DNA of 64,000 bases from Clostridium paraputrificum (GTDB lineage: Bacteria > Bacillota > Clostridia > Clostridiales > Clostridiaceae): NCBI RefSeq assembly GCF_900447045.1, contig NZ_UAWH01000015.1, forward strand, positions 62,001-126,000. Reading direction: 5' to 3'. Below the pieces are notes generated by a model. That model saw only the letters and a list, made by a program, of their open reading frames with translations, did not search any database and was not told the origin of the DNA. A program made the position numbers and the translations under genes. Positions 56,828 to 64,000 of the stretch are shown piece by piece. How positions within the stretch are numbered: the first letter of the stretch is position 1; the number at the start of each line of letters is the position of its first letter.

Positions 56828-57531
56828 CTATAATCAATTGGAGATATTCCTGTAATTTTTTTGAATGTTGTACTATAGTAACTTTGATTTTTAAATCCAG
56901 TAGCAAGAGCAATATCTAAAAGTGAATATTGCGTGTGTTTAAGCATCTCTTTAGATTTTTCAACTCTAAATGTATTTAAAAAGTTAGTAAAGGTAAGTCC
57001 AGTTTCTTTCTTAAAGACATTACAAAAATAACTTTTATTTATATTAAATTTAGAGCATAAACTTTCCATGTCTATTTCTTCATCGTAGTTATCATGAATA
57101 TGCTTTATTGCGTTTAGAACAAATGGTGAATAGGCGTATTCACAGTGCATACTCATAAATTTATCTTTAGCTATTAATGTTAATAAATCTCTAAGATAAT
57201 TTATGCAACATTCATTCTTTATATAAATAATGCCATCTTTATTTAAATCTTTATTAGTTGTAACAGGACCAAATATAAAAATAAGTGGTATTTGACATCT
57301 GGTAAATAGAGTAATTGCTGAATAAATCAAGTTATTCCCACTTTTTATATTAATGGGGTTATGATTTTTAGTTTCTTTTATTTTATGAATAATTCCTTCC
57401 TTTGAAAAAGTATTTAAATTCTCTTTTGTATAGTTGTAGTTAAATATAAGCTCAAAGTTTTTATTAAGTACAAGTATTGGAATGGAGGTACAGTAATAAA
57501 AGTCTTTAGCTATATCTTCAAATAAAAACAT
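56812..57531 (-). CDS. AraC family transcriptional regulator
   Basis: 239 residues. The N-terminal ~130 residues form a PocR/sensor-like domain (IPILVLNKNFELIFNYNY, LIYSAITLFTRCQIPLIFIFG). The C-terminal AraC HTH pair is clear: DMESLCSKFNINKSYFCNVFKKETGLTF and SLLDIALATGFKNQSYYSTTFKKITGISPIDYRK. Divergent from the haem operon and convergent with the EFR1 gene; target unknown. Confidence 0.9.
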   Translation of the reverse strand: MFLFEDIAKDFYYCTSIPILVLNKNFELIFNYNYTKENLNTFSKEGIIHKIKETKNHNPINIKSGNNLIYSAITLFTRCQIPLIFIFGPVTTNKDLNKDGIIYIKNECCINYLRDLLTLIAKDKFMSMHCEYAYSPFVLNAIKHIHDNYDEEIDMESLCSKFNINKSYFCNVFKKETGLTFTNFLNTFRVEKSKEMLKHTQYSLLDIALATGFKNQSYYSTTFKKITGISPIDYRKKEA

Positions 57532-57629
57532 ATAACATTTCTCCTGATCTATAAAACTTAATATATTAAAAAAAATAGAAAATATAGTGAAAAGTTCTTA
57601 GTTATATCTATGTTAATATAAATGTAGTT

Positions 57630-57648
57630 GAAATTGATTCTCATTTAT
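57630..57648 (+). promoter_or_regulatory. putative Fur box upstream of haem operon
   Basis: GAAATTGATTCTCATTTAT matches the core TGAT-TCATT of Fur sites (consensus GATAATGATTATCATTATC), 54 bp before the NEAT protein start. Iron repression of the operon is inferred. Confidence 0.5.
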
Positions 57649-57701
57649 TATTGATTAAAAAATAAGTTTTGTCAATATACAGAGATATAGGAGGAGAAAT
57701 A

Positions 57702-59186
57702 ATGGTAAGAAATAAAGTTAAAAAGTTTTTAGCTGCCGCTTTAATAGTAGCAGCAACCATGAGTATAGGAGGGAATCTTGTACAAGCTTCAGTAATATCG
57801 GGGGAAGGAAGCTTTATAGAACTTGCATCTCAAAGATTAAAAGATGGTGAATATGAAGTAAATAATGTTACAAATTATTTAGAAGAAGGTAATACTACCG
57901 GTCAATCAATGGCTAGAAAGGCTGTAAAAGAGAAGAGTAAAGTTATAGTAAAAGATGGTGTTATATCAGTAACAACATATTTTAGTGAAGATCTTTTCCC
58001 TATGATGAATAACTTTAAGGTTAGTATAAATGGTACTGACTTAAATGGAAAAGTTGATAAAGAAGATATGTCAATAACTTATGAAATACCTTCATTAGAT
58101 TCAAAGGTTTTAATGGAGATGTTTATTGTTGTAATGGGAAGACAGGTAAGTTTTAACTTAAGCAATAACTTAGATAGCTTAAAATTAATAAAAGGATATG
58201 AAACAGCTGAAAAGGTTGAAAACGGAAATTATACAATAAAAAATGATGTTAAGTATACAGGAACAGGGAATTCAGAGACAGGGAATGCATCAGCAAGAAA
58301 AACTTTAAAAGATGTAAGTGATATAACAGTAAAGGATGGAAAGTATAATTTAACTTTAAACTTTAATGAAAGTTCCTTTGGTTTTATAGGTGATATTAAT
58401 ATTCAGGTAGATGGAAGTGAGGTTAATCCAGTTATTGATAGAGAAAATGCCAAAGTATCTTTTGAAATCAACTCATTAGATAGCAAGATAGATGTAAGTG
58501 TATTTGTAACAATGATGAATAGATATACAGATTTTGAAACGATACTTTTACAAGATACATTAGATAAAAGTGATAGTGATTCATCAAAGGATGAAGGAAA
58601 TGATGATGTAACAGGTCCATCAACTGGAGGTTCTACAGGTGGTACAACAGGAGGAAATTCTGGGAATACTACAGGAGGTGCAACTACAGATACTAAGGTA
58701 GAAGATGAAGTTGTAATTATAGAGGGTAAGCTTTATACAATTAAAAATAAGGTGACTCATTCTAACCCAACTGGACAAGCTATGGCTAGACAATATTTAA
58801 ATGAATCATCTTCATTAGAAGAGATAGATGGAAAATATTATTTAACGCTAACTTTTACAGGTATGGACTATATGAGTAATCATAAATTTATTATAAATGG
58901 AAAAGAGGTGTCTGCAAAGGCAAGTAAAATAGATGATAAGACTACAAAATATAGATTCCAAATTCCATCGTTAGATGTAACCATAAAGGTAAGCACATAT
59001 GTTGCACCAATGGGAAGAAATGTAGACTTTGATGTAACTTTATTGAAAGATACTAAGGCATTTGTAAAAGAATTTACTGTAGAAAAGCTACCTCAAACAG
59101 GTGGAGCTTTAAGTAATGATGTTTTATTAGGTATGGGTACAGCAATGTTAGGGGCAGCAGGATTATTAAAGAGAAAGAAAAAATAG
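57702..59186 (+). CDS. cell-wall-anchored haem-binding protein with three NEAT domains
   Basis: 494 residues from ATG 57702 (AGGAGG 7 bases before). Signal peptide 1-29; NEAT1 about 42-155, NEAT2 172-285, Gly/Thr-rich linker 303-330, NEAT3 337-450; sorting signal LPQTG (463-467) with hydrophobic tail and KRKKK. Instead of the YxxxY haem ligands the strand carries Met (M145, M272, M437), and the lip helix carries M70, S197 and M361. This suggests bis-Met binding in NEAT1 and NEAT3, as known for streptococcal Shr-type domains. First gene of the haem operon. Confidence 0.9.
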   Translation: MVRNKVKKFLAAALIVAATMSIGGNLVQASVISGEGSFIELASQRLKDGEYEVNNVTNYLEEGNTTGQSMARKAVKEKSKVIVKDGVISVTTYFSEDLFPMMNNFKVSINGTDLNGKVDKEDMSITYEIPSLDSKVLMEMFIVVMGRQVSFNLSNNLDSLKLIKGYETAEKVENGNYTIKNDVKYTGTGNSETGNASARKTLKDVSDITVKDGKYNLTLNFNESSFGFIGDINIQVDGSEVNPVIDRENAKVSFEINSLDSKIDVSVFVTMMNRYTDFETILLQDTLDKSDSDSSKDEGNDDVTGPSTGGSTGGTTGGNSGNTTGGATTDTKVEDEVVIIEGKLYTIKNKVTHSNPTGQAMARQYLNESSSLEEIDGKYYLTLTFTGMDYMSNHKFIINGKEVSAKASKIDDKTTKYRFQIPSLDVTIKVSTYVAPMGRNVDFDVTLLKDTKAFVKEFTVEKLPQTGGALSNDVLLGMGTAMLGAAGLLKRKKK

Positions 59187-59192
59187 TTTTTT

Positions 59193-59224
59193 AGGGAGGG
59201 GATTTATCTCCCTTTCCCCTTTTA
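59193..59224 (+). terminator. weak intercistronic hairpin after NEAT gene
   Basis: AGGGAG/CTCCCT stem with an alternative GGGG/CCCC pairing, then TTTT. Could lower expression of the downstream sortase and transporter relative to the surface protein. Confidence 0.5.
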
Positions 59225-59241
59225 ATAAAGGAGTAAGAATT

Positions 59242-59805
59242 ATGAAGAAGTATATTTCTAATATTCTTATAGTTTTAGGAATTTTATTTATCTTAGTAGC
59301 GCTAGGAAGTAAATATATAAACTTAAATGAAATTGAGAAATCAGAAGAGAGTTTAGTTAACAAATTAGAAGAAGTAGAAAATAAAGAAAATGTTTATGAG
59401 GATATAAAAGTAGGGGATGAAATAGGAAAAATTACTGTTCCATCTTTAAATATTGAAGGAATTATAGTTGAAGGAACTGGTGATGAAGAAATAAAGTATA
59501 ATATAGGTCATTTTCAGGGAACTTCAATGCCAGGAGAGGAAGGAAACTTTGCCATTGCTGGTCATAGTAGTACTATTTATAACAATGTTTTTAATAATAT
59601 ACACAAAATTAATATTGGAGATAAAATGATAGTAACTGCTTTAAATGGTGAATTTAAATATAAAGTAAGTGAAAGTTTTGTTGTAAAACCAGAGGATACA
59701 ACAGTTTTAAATAGCTTTGTGGGAAGAAAAGAAATTACCATAGTAACATGTACTAATGGAGGAAAAGATAGATTAATCATAAAAGGTAACTTAGTGGAGG
59801 GATAA
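59242..59805 (+). CDS. srtD: class D sortase
   Basis: 187 residues. N-terminal membrane anchor, catalytic His in FAIAGHSSTIYNNVF, Cys in ITIVTCTNGGKDRL and Arg in the same segment (KDRLIIKG). Length and TxTC motif fit class D. It probably attaches the preceding LPQTG protein to the wall; NEAT proteins are more often handled by sortase A or B. AAAGGAG before the ATG; HmuT begins 2 bp after. Confidence 0.92.
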   Translation: MKKYISNILIVLGILFILVALGSKYINLNEIEKSEESLVNKLEEVENKENVYEDIKVGDEIGKITVPSLNIEGIIVEGTGDEEIKYNIGHFQGTSMPGEEGNFAIAGHSSTIYNNVFNNIHKINIGDKMIVTALNGEFKYKVSESFVVKPEDTTVLNSFVGRKEITIVTCTNGGKDRLIIKGNLVEG

Positions 59806-59807
59806 AA

Positions 59808-60716
59808 ATGAAGTTAAAGAAGTTAGTCTTATTAACAGTAGTAGGAGTATTAGGAGTATCTTTAGTGTCTTGTGGATCAAAAACGGATGGAAATACAGGC
59901 GCATCAAAAGAGAATAAATAAACTTCAGTGGTAGAAGAGCAAACAGAGGTAGTAGTAGGAACTTCAGTAGCAGTTGTACAGATATTAGATAAGCTTGGAG
60001 TAAAGGTAGCAGGTGTACCTACATCATCATATGATTTACCTGAATCTACGAAGGATGCTACTAAAGTAGGTAATCCTATGAGCCCTGATATGGAAATAAT
60101 AAAGTCTTTAAGCCCAGATTTAGTAATATCTACAGATACTTTAGGAGATGATTATGAAGAGTTATTTAAATCAAATAATATACCAAGTATTTTTGTTAAT
60201 TTAGATAGCGTAGATGGTCTTAGAGAAACAATTAAAACATTAGCGGAGAAGTTTAATAAGATTGAAAATGGTGAAAAGATATTAGCTGAATTAGATGAAA
60301 AGGAAAAATCTCTTAAGGAAGTTGCAAGTGAAAAGGGGGAAAGTAATGTAATGGTAGCCTTTGCAGCCCCTGGTGGAGTAAGTATGTTAGCTACAGGAGA
60401 AAGTTATGTTGGCAACCTAGTAGAAATGGTTGGAGCTAAAAATATTATTTCAGATACAACAGGACCTTTTGTTACGTACAATAAGGAAACTTTATCTCAA
60501 ATGAGTCCAGATATAGTTTTAGTTATGACTCATGCACTTCCAGAACAAACACAAAAAGAATTTGCAGAAATGATTAAGACAGACACAGCTTGGAGAAACA
60601 TTGGAGCAGTTAAAGAAGGTAAGGTGGTTTATCTTGATAGCTCTAAATTTGGTATGAGTGCAAACTTAAATGTTATGGAAGCTTTGGATGATCTTAGCAA
60701 AATGATATTTGAATAA
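59808..60716 (+). pseudogene. hmuT: haem ABC transporter substrate-binding lipoprotein HmuT, interrupted by in-frame TAA
   Basis: The ATG at 59808 encodes a normal lipoprotein signal ending in lipobox LVSC and 37 codons, then TAA at 59919-59921. Without a frame change the following 265 codons encode the complete substrate-binding domain (VVVGTSVAVVQILDKLGVKV, DLVISTDTLGDDY, MVGAKNIISDTTGPFVTYN, NVMEALDDLSKMIF). One base change (e.g. AAA, CAA or GAA to TAA) in the linker explains it. A GTG at 59928 could restart translation but would yield a protein without signal or lipid anchor. Confidence 0.85.
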
Positions 60717-60726
60717 AGAGGATATG

Positions 60727-61701
60727 ATGAAAAAGAGATTATATATAATAATATCGCTAATAACTCTTTCTATACTACTATTTGCTTCTCTTGCGCAAGG
60801 AAGTATAGATATTACTGTGAAAGAGCTTTTTGATGGAATTTTTGGAAGTGATATAAGTAATAATTATGAAATAGTTAGAGATTTAAGAATGCCAAGAGTG
60901 CTTATTGCAGTACTTATTGGAGCGAATCTTTCAATAGCAGGAGTGCTTTTGCAGGCTGTAATAAGAAATCCATTAGCAGATCCATATGTAGCAGGTATTT
61001 CTTCAGGCGCATCACTAGTAACAGTAGGAGTTATGATATTTATTCCTAGCATTGGGATGATGAGACCTATTTTAGGGTTCTTAGGAGGTATAATTTCTTG
61101 TGGAATAGTTTATATATTTGCATACAAGAAGGAGCTTTCTCCAATTAGAATAGTACTTGTAGGTGCAGCTATTAATGCACTATTTGGTGGATTCACATCT
61201 ATGATGACAACAAGTCTTGGAATGGGTGCATCAAATATTCAAAGATGGCTTCAAGGAAGCTTAGCTGCTGTTAAGTGGAGTGATGTAAGCATAATATTGA
61301 TTTATTCAATTATAGGAGTTGTAATAGCTTTACTTTTAAGCAGGAACTGTAACATTCTTATGCTTGGGAATAAAAATGCAAAAAGTCTTGGAATAAATGG
61401 TGATGTACAAATGATTATAATTACAGGTGTTGCTGTATTTTTATCAAGTATATCAACCTCAATTGGAGGTGTAATATCCTTCGTTGGTCTTGTGGTTCCA
61501 CATATCTGTAGAATGATAATAGGTTCTGACCACAAATATTTGATACCTTTTAGTGGACTTGTTGGAGCAAATCTATTACTACTTGCAGACACTTTAGGAA
61601 GAGTAATTATGAAACCTTATGAAGTTCCAGTAGGAATTATAATGGCTATAATAGGAGCTCCTTTCTTTCTATATATCTTAAGAAGGAGTGACATAAAATA
61701 A
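60727..61701 (+). CDS. hmuU: haem ABC transporter permease, FecCD family
   Basis: 324 residues, about ten helices. FecCD motifs: LRMPRVLIAVLIGANLSIAGVLLQAVIRNPLADPYVAGISSGAS near the start and GGVISFVGLVVPHICRMIIGSDHK later. AGAGG 5-6 bases before ATG 60727. Works with HmuT and HmuV to import haem (or another iron chelate). Confidence 0.93.
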   Translation: MKKRLYIIISLITLSILLFASLAQGSIDITVKELFDGIFGSDISNNYEIVRDLRMPRVLIAVLIGANLSIAGVLLQAVIRNPLADPYVAGISSGASLVTVGVMIFIPSIGMMRPILGFLGGIISCGIVYIFAYKKELSPIRIVLVGAAINALFGGFTSMMTTSLGMGASNIQRWLQGSLAAVKWSDVSIILIYSIIGVVIALLLSRNCNILMLGNKNAKSLGINGDVQMIIITGVAVFLSSISTSIGGVISFVGLVVPHICRMIIGSDHKYLIPFSGLVGANLLLLADTLGRVIMKPYEVPVGIIMAIIGAPFFLYILRRSDIK

Positions 61702-62480
61702 TGCTTAAAGTTGAAGGAATAAAGTTTTCTTATAATAAGGATGAAGAGTTTATAAATGATTTATCGGTTGAGTTTAAAAAGGGAAAAATCACAACAATAC
61801 TTGGTCCAAATGGAAGTGGAAAATCAACCTTGCTTTCATTATTATGTGGCTTAAATAAAGCTAAGTCTGGAAAGATTTTAATTGAAGGAAAGGATATAAC
61901 AAAGCTTAAGTATAAGGATATTGCCAAGGTTATAGCAACTGTTCATCAGCAGAATTCTGTACCTAATGATATTACTGTAAGAGATTTAGTAGGCTATGGT
62001 AGATTACCTTTTAAAAAAAGATTTGAACATACTAATAGTGATGATGAGGAAATAATTAATTGGGCCTTAAAAGAAACTGGACTTGAAGAAATGGAAGAAA
62101 AGCTTGTAATGAGCATGTCTGGAGGAGAAAGACAAAGGGTTTTCATTGCAATGGCATTAGTTCAAAAACCTAAGATTCTTTTCCTTGATGAACCAACAAC
62201 TTATTTAGATATATATCATCAAATAGAGATTTTAGAGTTAGTTGAAAGATTAAATAGAGAGCATGGAACAACAATAGTTATGGTTTTACATGATATTAAC
62301 CAAGCTATTAAGTATAGTGATAATGTAGTCGTTATGAAAGATGGAGCATTAATTATGGAGGGAAGAGCTAATGATATTATTAATGAGAATTTAATTAGGA
62401 AAGTCTATGGAGTAAGTGGAACTATTGGAAAGGTTAATGGGAAGGCTTACTATGTAGCAGAGAAAACTTGCGTAGGATAA
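61701..62480 (+). CDS. hmuV: haem ABC transporter ATPase
   Basis: 259 residues. Walker A GPNGSGKST, Q-loop VHQQN, signature MSGGERQRVFIAMAL, Walker B ILFLDEPTTYLD, H-loop VLHDINQAI. Stop/start overlap TAATG with hmuU. Closest to FecE/HmuV-type ATPases. End of the haem operon; the next terminator is about 245 bp downstream. Confidence 0.94.
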   Translation: MLKVEGIKFSYNKDEEFINDLSVEFKKGKITTILGPNGSGKSTLLSLLCGLNKAKSGKILIEGKDITKLKYKDIAKVIATVHQQNSVPNDITVRDLVGYGRLPFKKRFEHTNSDDEEIINWALKETGLEEMEEKLVMSMSGGERQRVFIAMALVQKPKILFLDEPTTYLDIYHQIEILELVERLNREHGTTIVMVLHDINQAIKYSDNVVVMKDGALIMEGRANDIINENLIRKVYGVSGTIGKVNGKAYYVAEKTCVG

Positions 62481-62723
62481 GAAGGATGAGGCTGCAATTC
62501 TATTTATAAATTTTCTTTTAGTAATGTTAATTTTTGAATTCAATTTCTATAAAATATATAGGTGAAAATAAATATTTAAATATTGTTATAAATACATATT
62601 TATATAAATATATGTTTATATAAATATATACACATTTTATTTAAAATCCCTTTCAAACATGGTAATATATAACCAAAACCTTATGGAATTAAAATTCAAT
62701 AAAATAGGATTAGTAATACTATA
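62481..62723. other. AT-rich intergenic region with a short tandem repeat
   Basis: No gene seen. Contains two near-identical 16-bp tandem units TTTATATAAATATATG / ..C (about 62610-62640) in a block of almost pure A/T. It may be the distal 3' UTR of hmuV. Confidence 0.4.
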
Positions 62724-62753
62724 AAAAACTGCTGAGTATATCAGCAGTTTTTT
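62724..62753 (+). terminator. terminator distal to haem operon
   Basis: AAAACTGCTGA / TCAGCAGTTTTTT stem with GTATA loop. Confidence 0.9.
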
Positions 62754-62946
62754 ATTCTTTAGGAAATTATATCTATTATTAAATTGTGGATAACCTCAAC
62801 AATTTAGCGATATATTAGTTTATTTCCTCCTAAAGAATAAAAAATAAAATTATATGTGCCGGGTCTTTTGCTCACATGCGTTTCCAAAAGCCAGAATGTG
62901 CTGAAAAAAATCGACGACTCGGCAAGCTCGTTTTGACGATTTTTTT
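62751..62946 (+). ncRNA. candidate structured RNA with terminator
   Basis: Part 1: TTTATTCTTTAGG (62751-62763) pairs perfectly with CCTAAAGAATAAA (62829-62841), enclosing AAATTGT/ACAATTT. Part 2: GCCGGGTC (62858-62865) can pair with GACTCGGC (62916-62923), CTTTTG with CAAAAG (62865-62890), and CACAT (62873) with ATGTG (62896) as a pseudoknot. It closes with AAAAAAATCG / CGATTTTTTT (62904-62946), a terminator. No reading frame. Known RNA families were not matched from memory. Confidence 0.4.
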
Positions 62947-63143
62947 ACTGTCTAGTAAATTATAAAATTTCAATTAGCTATAAATCAAAGGTATTATTAC
63001 ATTTTCATATTAAAAAATATAAAATAAAGGATAGTAATTTTATAATTTCCTTACCTTTAGTACGCGTGGGGTGGATATTTGTTTTCATGTGACTTGGAGA
63101 TTTCGACGAAACAAGGGAAATAAATATCCGCCACACCTTTTTT
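62944..63143 (+). repeat. structured intergenic repeat, copy F (full length)
   Basis: A 200-bp element, about 93% identical to copy A. Hairpin 1 TATAAAAT/ATTTTATA is perfect (copy A has one mismatch). The main hairpin's GGATATTTG arm pairs with AAATATCC, where copy A has an A-C mismatch. Apical GACTTGGAG...GACGAAACAAG with CTTG/CAAG. T6 end, 67 bp before the next gene. Confidence 0.8.
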
Positions 63144-63210
63144 ACTGTTTAATTATAGGAAAAGTATGATAGAATTTAATTGTAATAAATGGAAAGGAAA
63201 AGGGGATGAG

Positions 63211-63945
63211 ATGAAAGATAAAAAGATAAGAACTGGTTTTGTACTTTTATCAGATGAAGGCTTTAATATAAAAGAGTTTAAGAGAAACTTATATAGAGAT
63301 TGGGAAATTATGATTAAGGAAGAAGATCAAAGTGAAATTTTAATATTTGAAGTAAGTGATATTAAGGTTGTATGTGCATTAATTAATTCACCTGTTCCAA
63401 ATAAAGAAGCAGAAGAAAATGCAATGAATAATTATCTTTGGAAAGAGGGGGAAGAGGAAACTGCTAAGCATAAGGCTCATATAGTTGTGTCAGTTACAAA
63501 AGGAGAAAATCCAATAGGAAATAGTATTGTATTTACTATGGTAGTTTCTTCTCTATTGAAGTTAAAAAATGCAATAGGTATATATCAATACCCAACAGTT
63601 TTACCTTCTGATTTTTATATAAGATGTGCTGAGGATTTAAAAGAAAAAGTTCTTCCTGTATTAAATTGGATATATATAGGTATTTATCCAAGTGAAAAAG
63701 GATTTTCCGCATATACATGTGGAATGGACTATTTTGATAAAGATGAGATTGAGGTTATTAACTCAAAAACTACACCTTCAGAGTTATATGGATTTATTTA
63801 TGATATAGTATCCTATGTCCTTGAGTATAATGCAGTACTTAATGATGGAGAAACAATAGGATTTTCAGAAAAAGAAAAGCTACCTATAACTAAGTCAAAA
63901 GGAGTTGCTGTAGAAGGAAATAGTATAAAGATAAAATATAAGTAG
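63211..63945 (+). CDS. DUF4261-type protein
   Basis: 244 residues from ATG 63211 (AAGGGGATG upstream); an in-frame ATG at 63166 has no ribosome site. Segments VCALINSPVPNKEAEENAMNNYLW, AHIVVSVTKGENPIGNSIVF and the C-terminal half (GFIYDIVSYVLEYNAVLNDGETIGF) fit DUF4261 proteins, which are cytosolic and of unknown function. Repeat copy F lies just upstream. Confidence 0.75.
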   Translation: MKDKKIRTGFVLLSDEGFNIKEFKRNLYRDWEIMIKEEDQSEILIFEVSDIKVVCALINSPVPNKEAEENAMNNYLWKEGEEETAKHKAHIVVSVTKGENPIGNSIVFTMVVSSLLKLKNAIGIYQYPTVLPSDFYIRCAEDLKEKVLPVLNWIYIGIYPSEKGFSAYTCGMDYFDKDEIEVINSKTTPSELYGFIYDIVSYVLEYNAVLNDGETIGFSEKEKLPITKSKGVAVEGNSIKIKYK

Positions 63946-64000
63946 AATAATGAAATTTACGAAAGGAATTTTAATCAATAGAAAAGATGATGTGTAAAGA

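Noticed and set aside
58600..58700. Tandem ACAGGAGG-like repeats within the NEAT gene considered as a CRISPR or ribosome-site cluster
   Set aside because: They encode the Thr/Gly linker between NEAT2 and NEAT3 in frame and have no spacer structure.
62785..62795. Perfect DnaA box (TGTGGATAA) in the hairpin region
   Set aside because: Only one is present; about one by chance is expected in 64 kb of this composition, and there is no cluster or AT-rich unwinding element arrangement of an origin.

Overview
The window looks like a chromosomal segment of a low-GC, spore-forming-type Clostridium (cluster I, sensu stricto). The evidence is the very AT-rich intergenic DNA, AGGAGG-type ribosome sites, genes such as LicT/BglG antitermination, YtrA-type GntR, DegV, RpiR, SPL-like radical SAM and EFR1 ferredoxin, and an LPXTG/NEAT haem-uptake locus. 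Species was not determined. No rRNA, tRNA, CRISPR array, prophage or intact insertion sequence was seen.

Layout. 1-5 kb: 3' part of a sensor kinase, then an ABC ATPase and two FtsX-like permeases. 5-9 kb: YkvA-like protein, SDR, MFS transporter, and an ABC ATPase with no permease. 9-16 kb: DegV, an orphan sensor kinase, cardiolipin synthase, and a minus-strand cluster of a DUF5685 protein, a Cys-tailed J-domain protein and a membrane protein. 15.6-19.6 kb: MacB-like ATPase plus a giant coiled-coil permease. 20-24 kb: epimerase with a damaged start, a 6-phospho-beta-glucosidase behind a RAT/attenuator, a lipoprotein and small proteins. 24-30 kb: TetR, unknown proteins, a YtrA-GntR/ABC operon and a Gly/Cys-rich peptide. 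30-37 kb: housekeeping RNA modification (RluB, MnmM-like), RpiR, SDR, ferritin-like and deaminase genes. 37-43 kb: heterodimeric ABC exporter, radical SAM protein, RluF. 43-51 kb: pentapeptide protein, NimA-like flavoprotein, M23 peptidase with FtsX, a two-component system, and an SOS-controlled Y-family polymerase. 51-56 kb: complete licT-bglP-bglA beta-glucoside operon. 57-62.5 kb: haem acquisition operon (NEAT protein, class D sortase, HmuT, HmuU, HmuV) behind a Fur-like box, with hmuT broken by an in-frame stop.

The most unusual signal is a family of six same-strand intergenic elements (copies A-F; two are exactly 200 bp and nearly identical, the others are shortened). Each lies 58-143 bp upstream of a start codon. 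The fuller copies fold into two hairpins that show compensatory base changes, keep a conserved apical sequence and end in a T-run. They look like an undescribed structured RNA or RNA-like repeat. Copies A and B also share the DNA downstream of them, including a TAACA-N4-TGTTA-type inverted repeat, which links the 5' kinase/ABC locus to the orphan ATPase at 7.9 kb. A second, unrelated structured segment with pseudoknot potential and a terminator directly precedes copy F.

Other points of interest are tandem LexA boxes in front of a small protein and Pol Y; a degenerate RAT in front of the distant 6-phospho-beta-glucosidase; an intercistronic RAT without a terminator; predicted bis-methionine haem sites in the NEAT protein; an A6 tract that puts the start of an epimerase out of frame; and FtsX next to its M23 hydrolase without FtsE.
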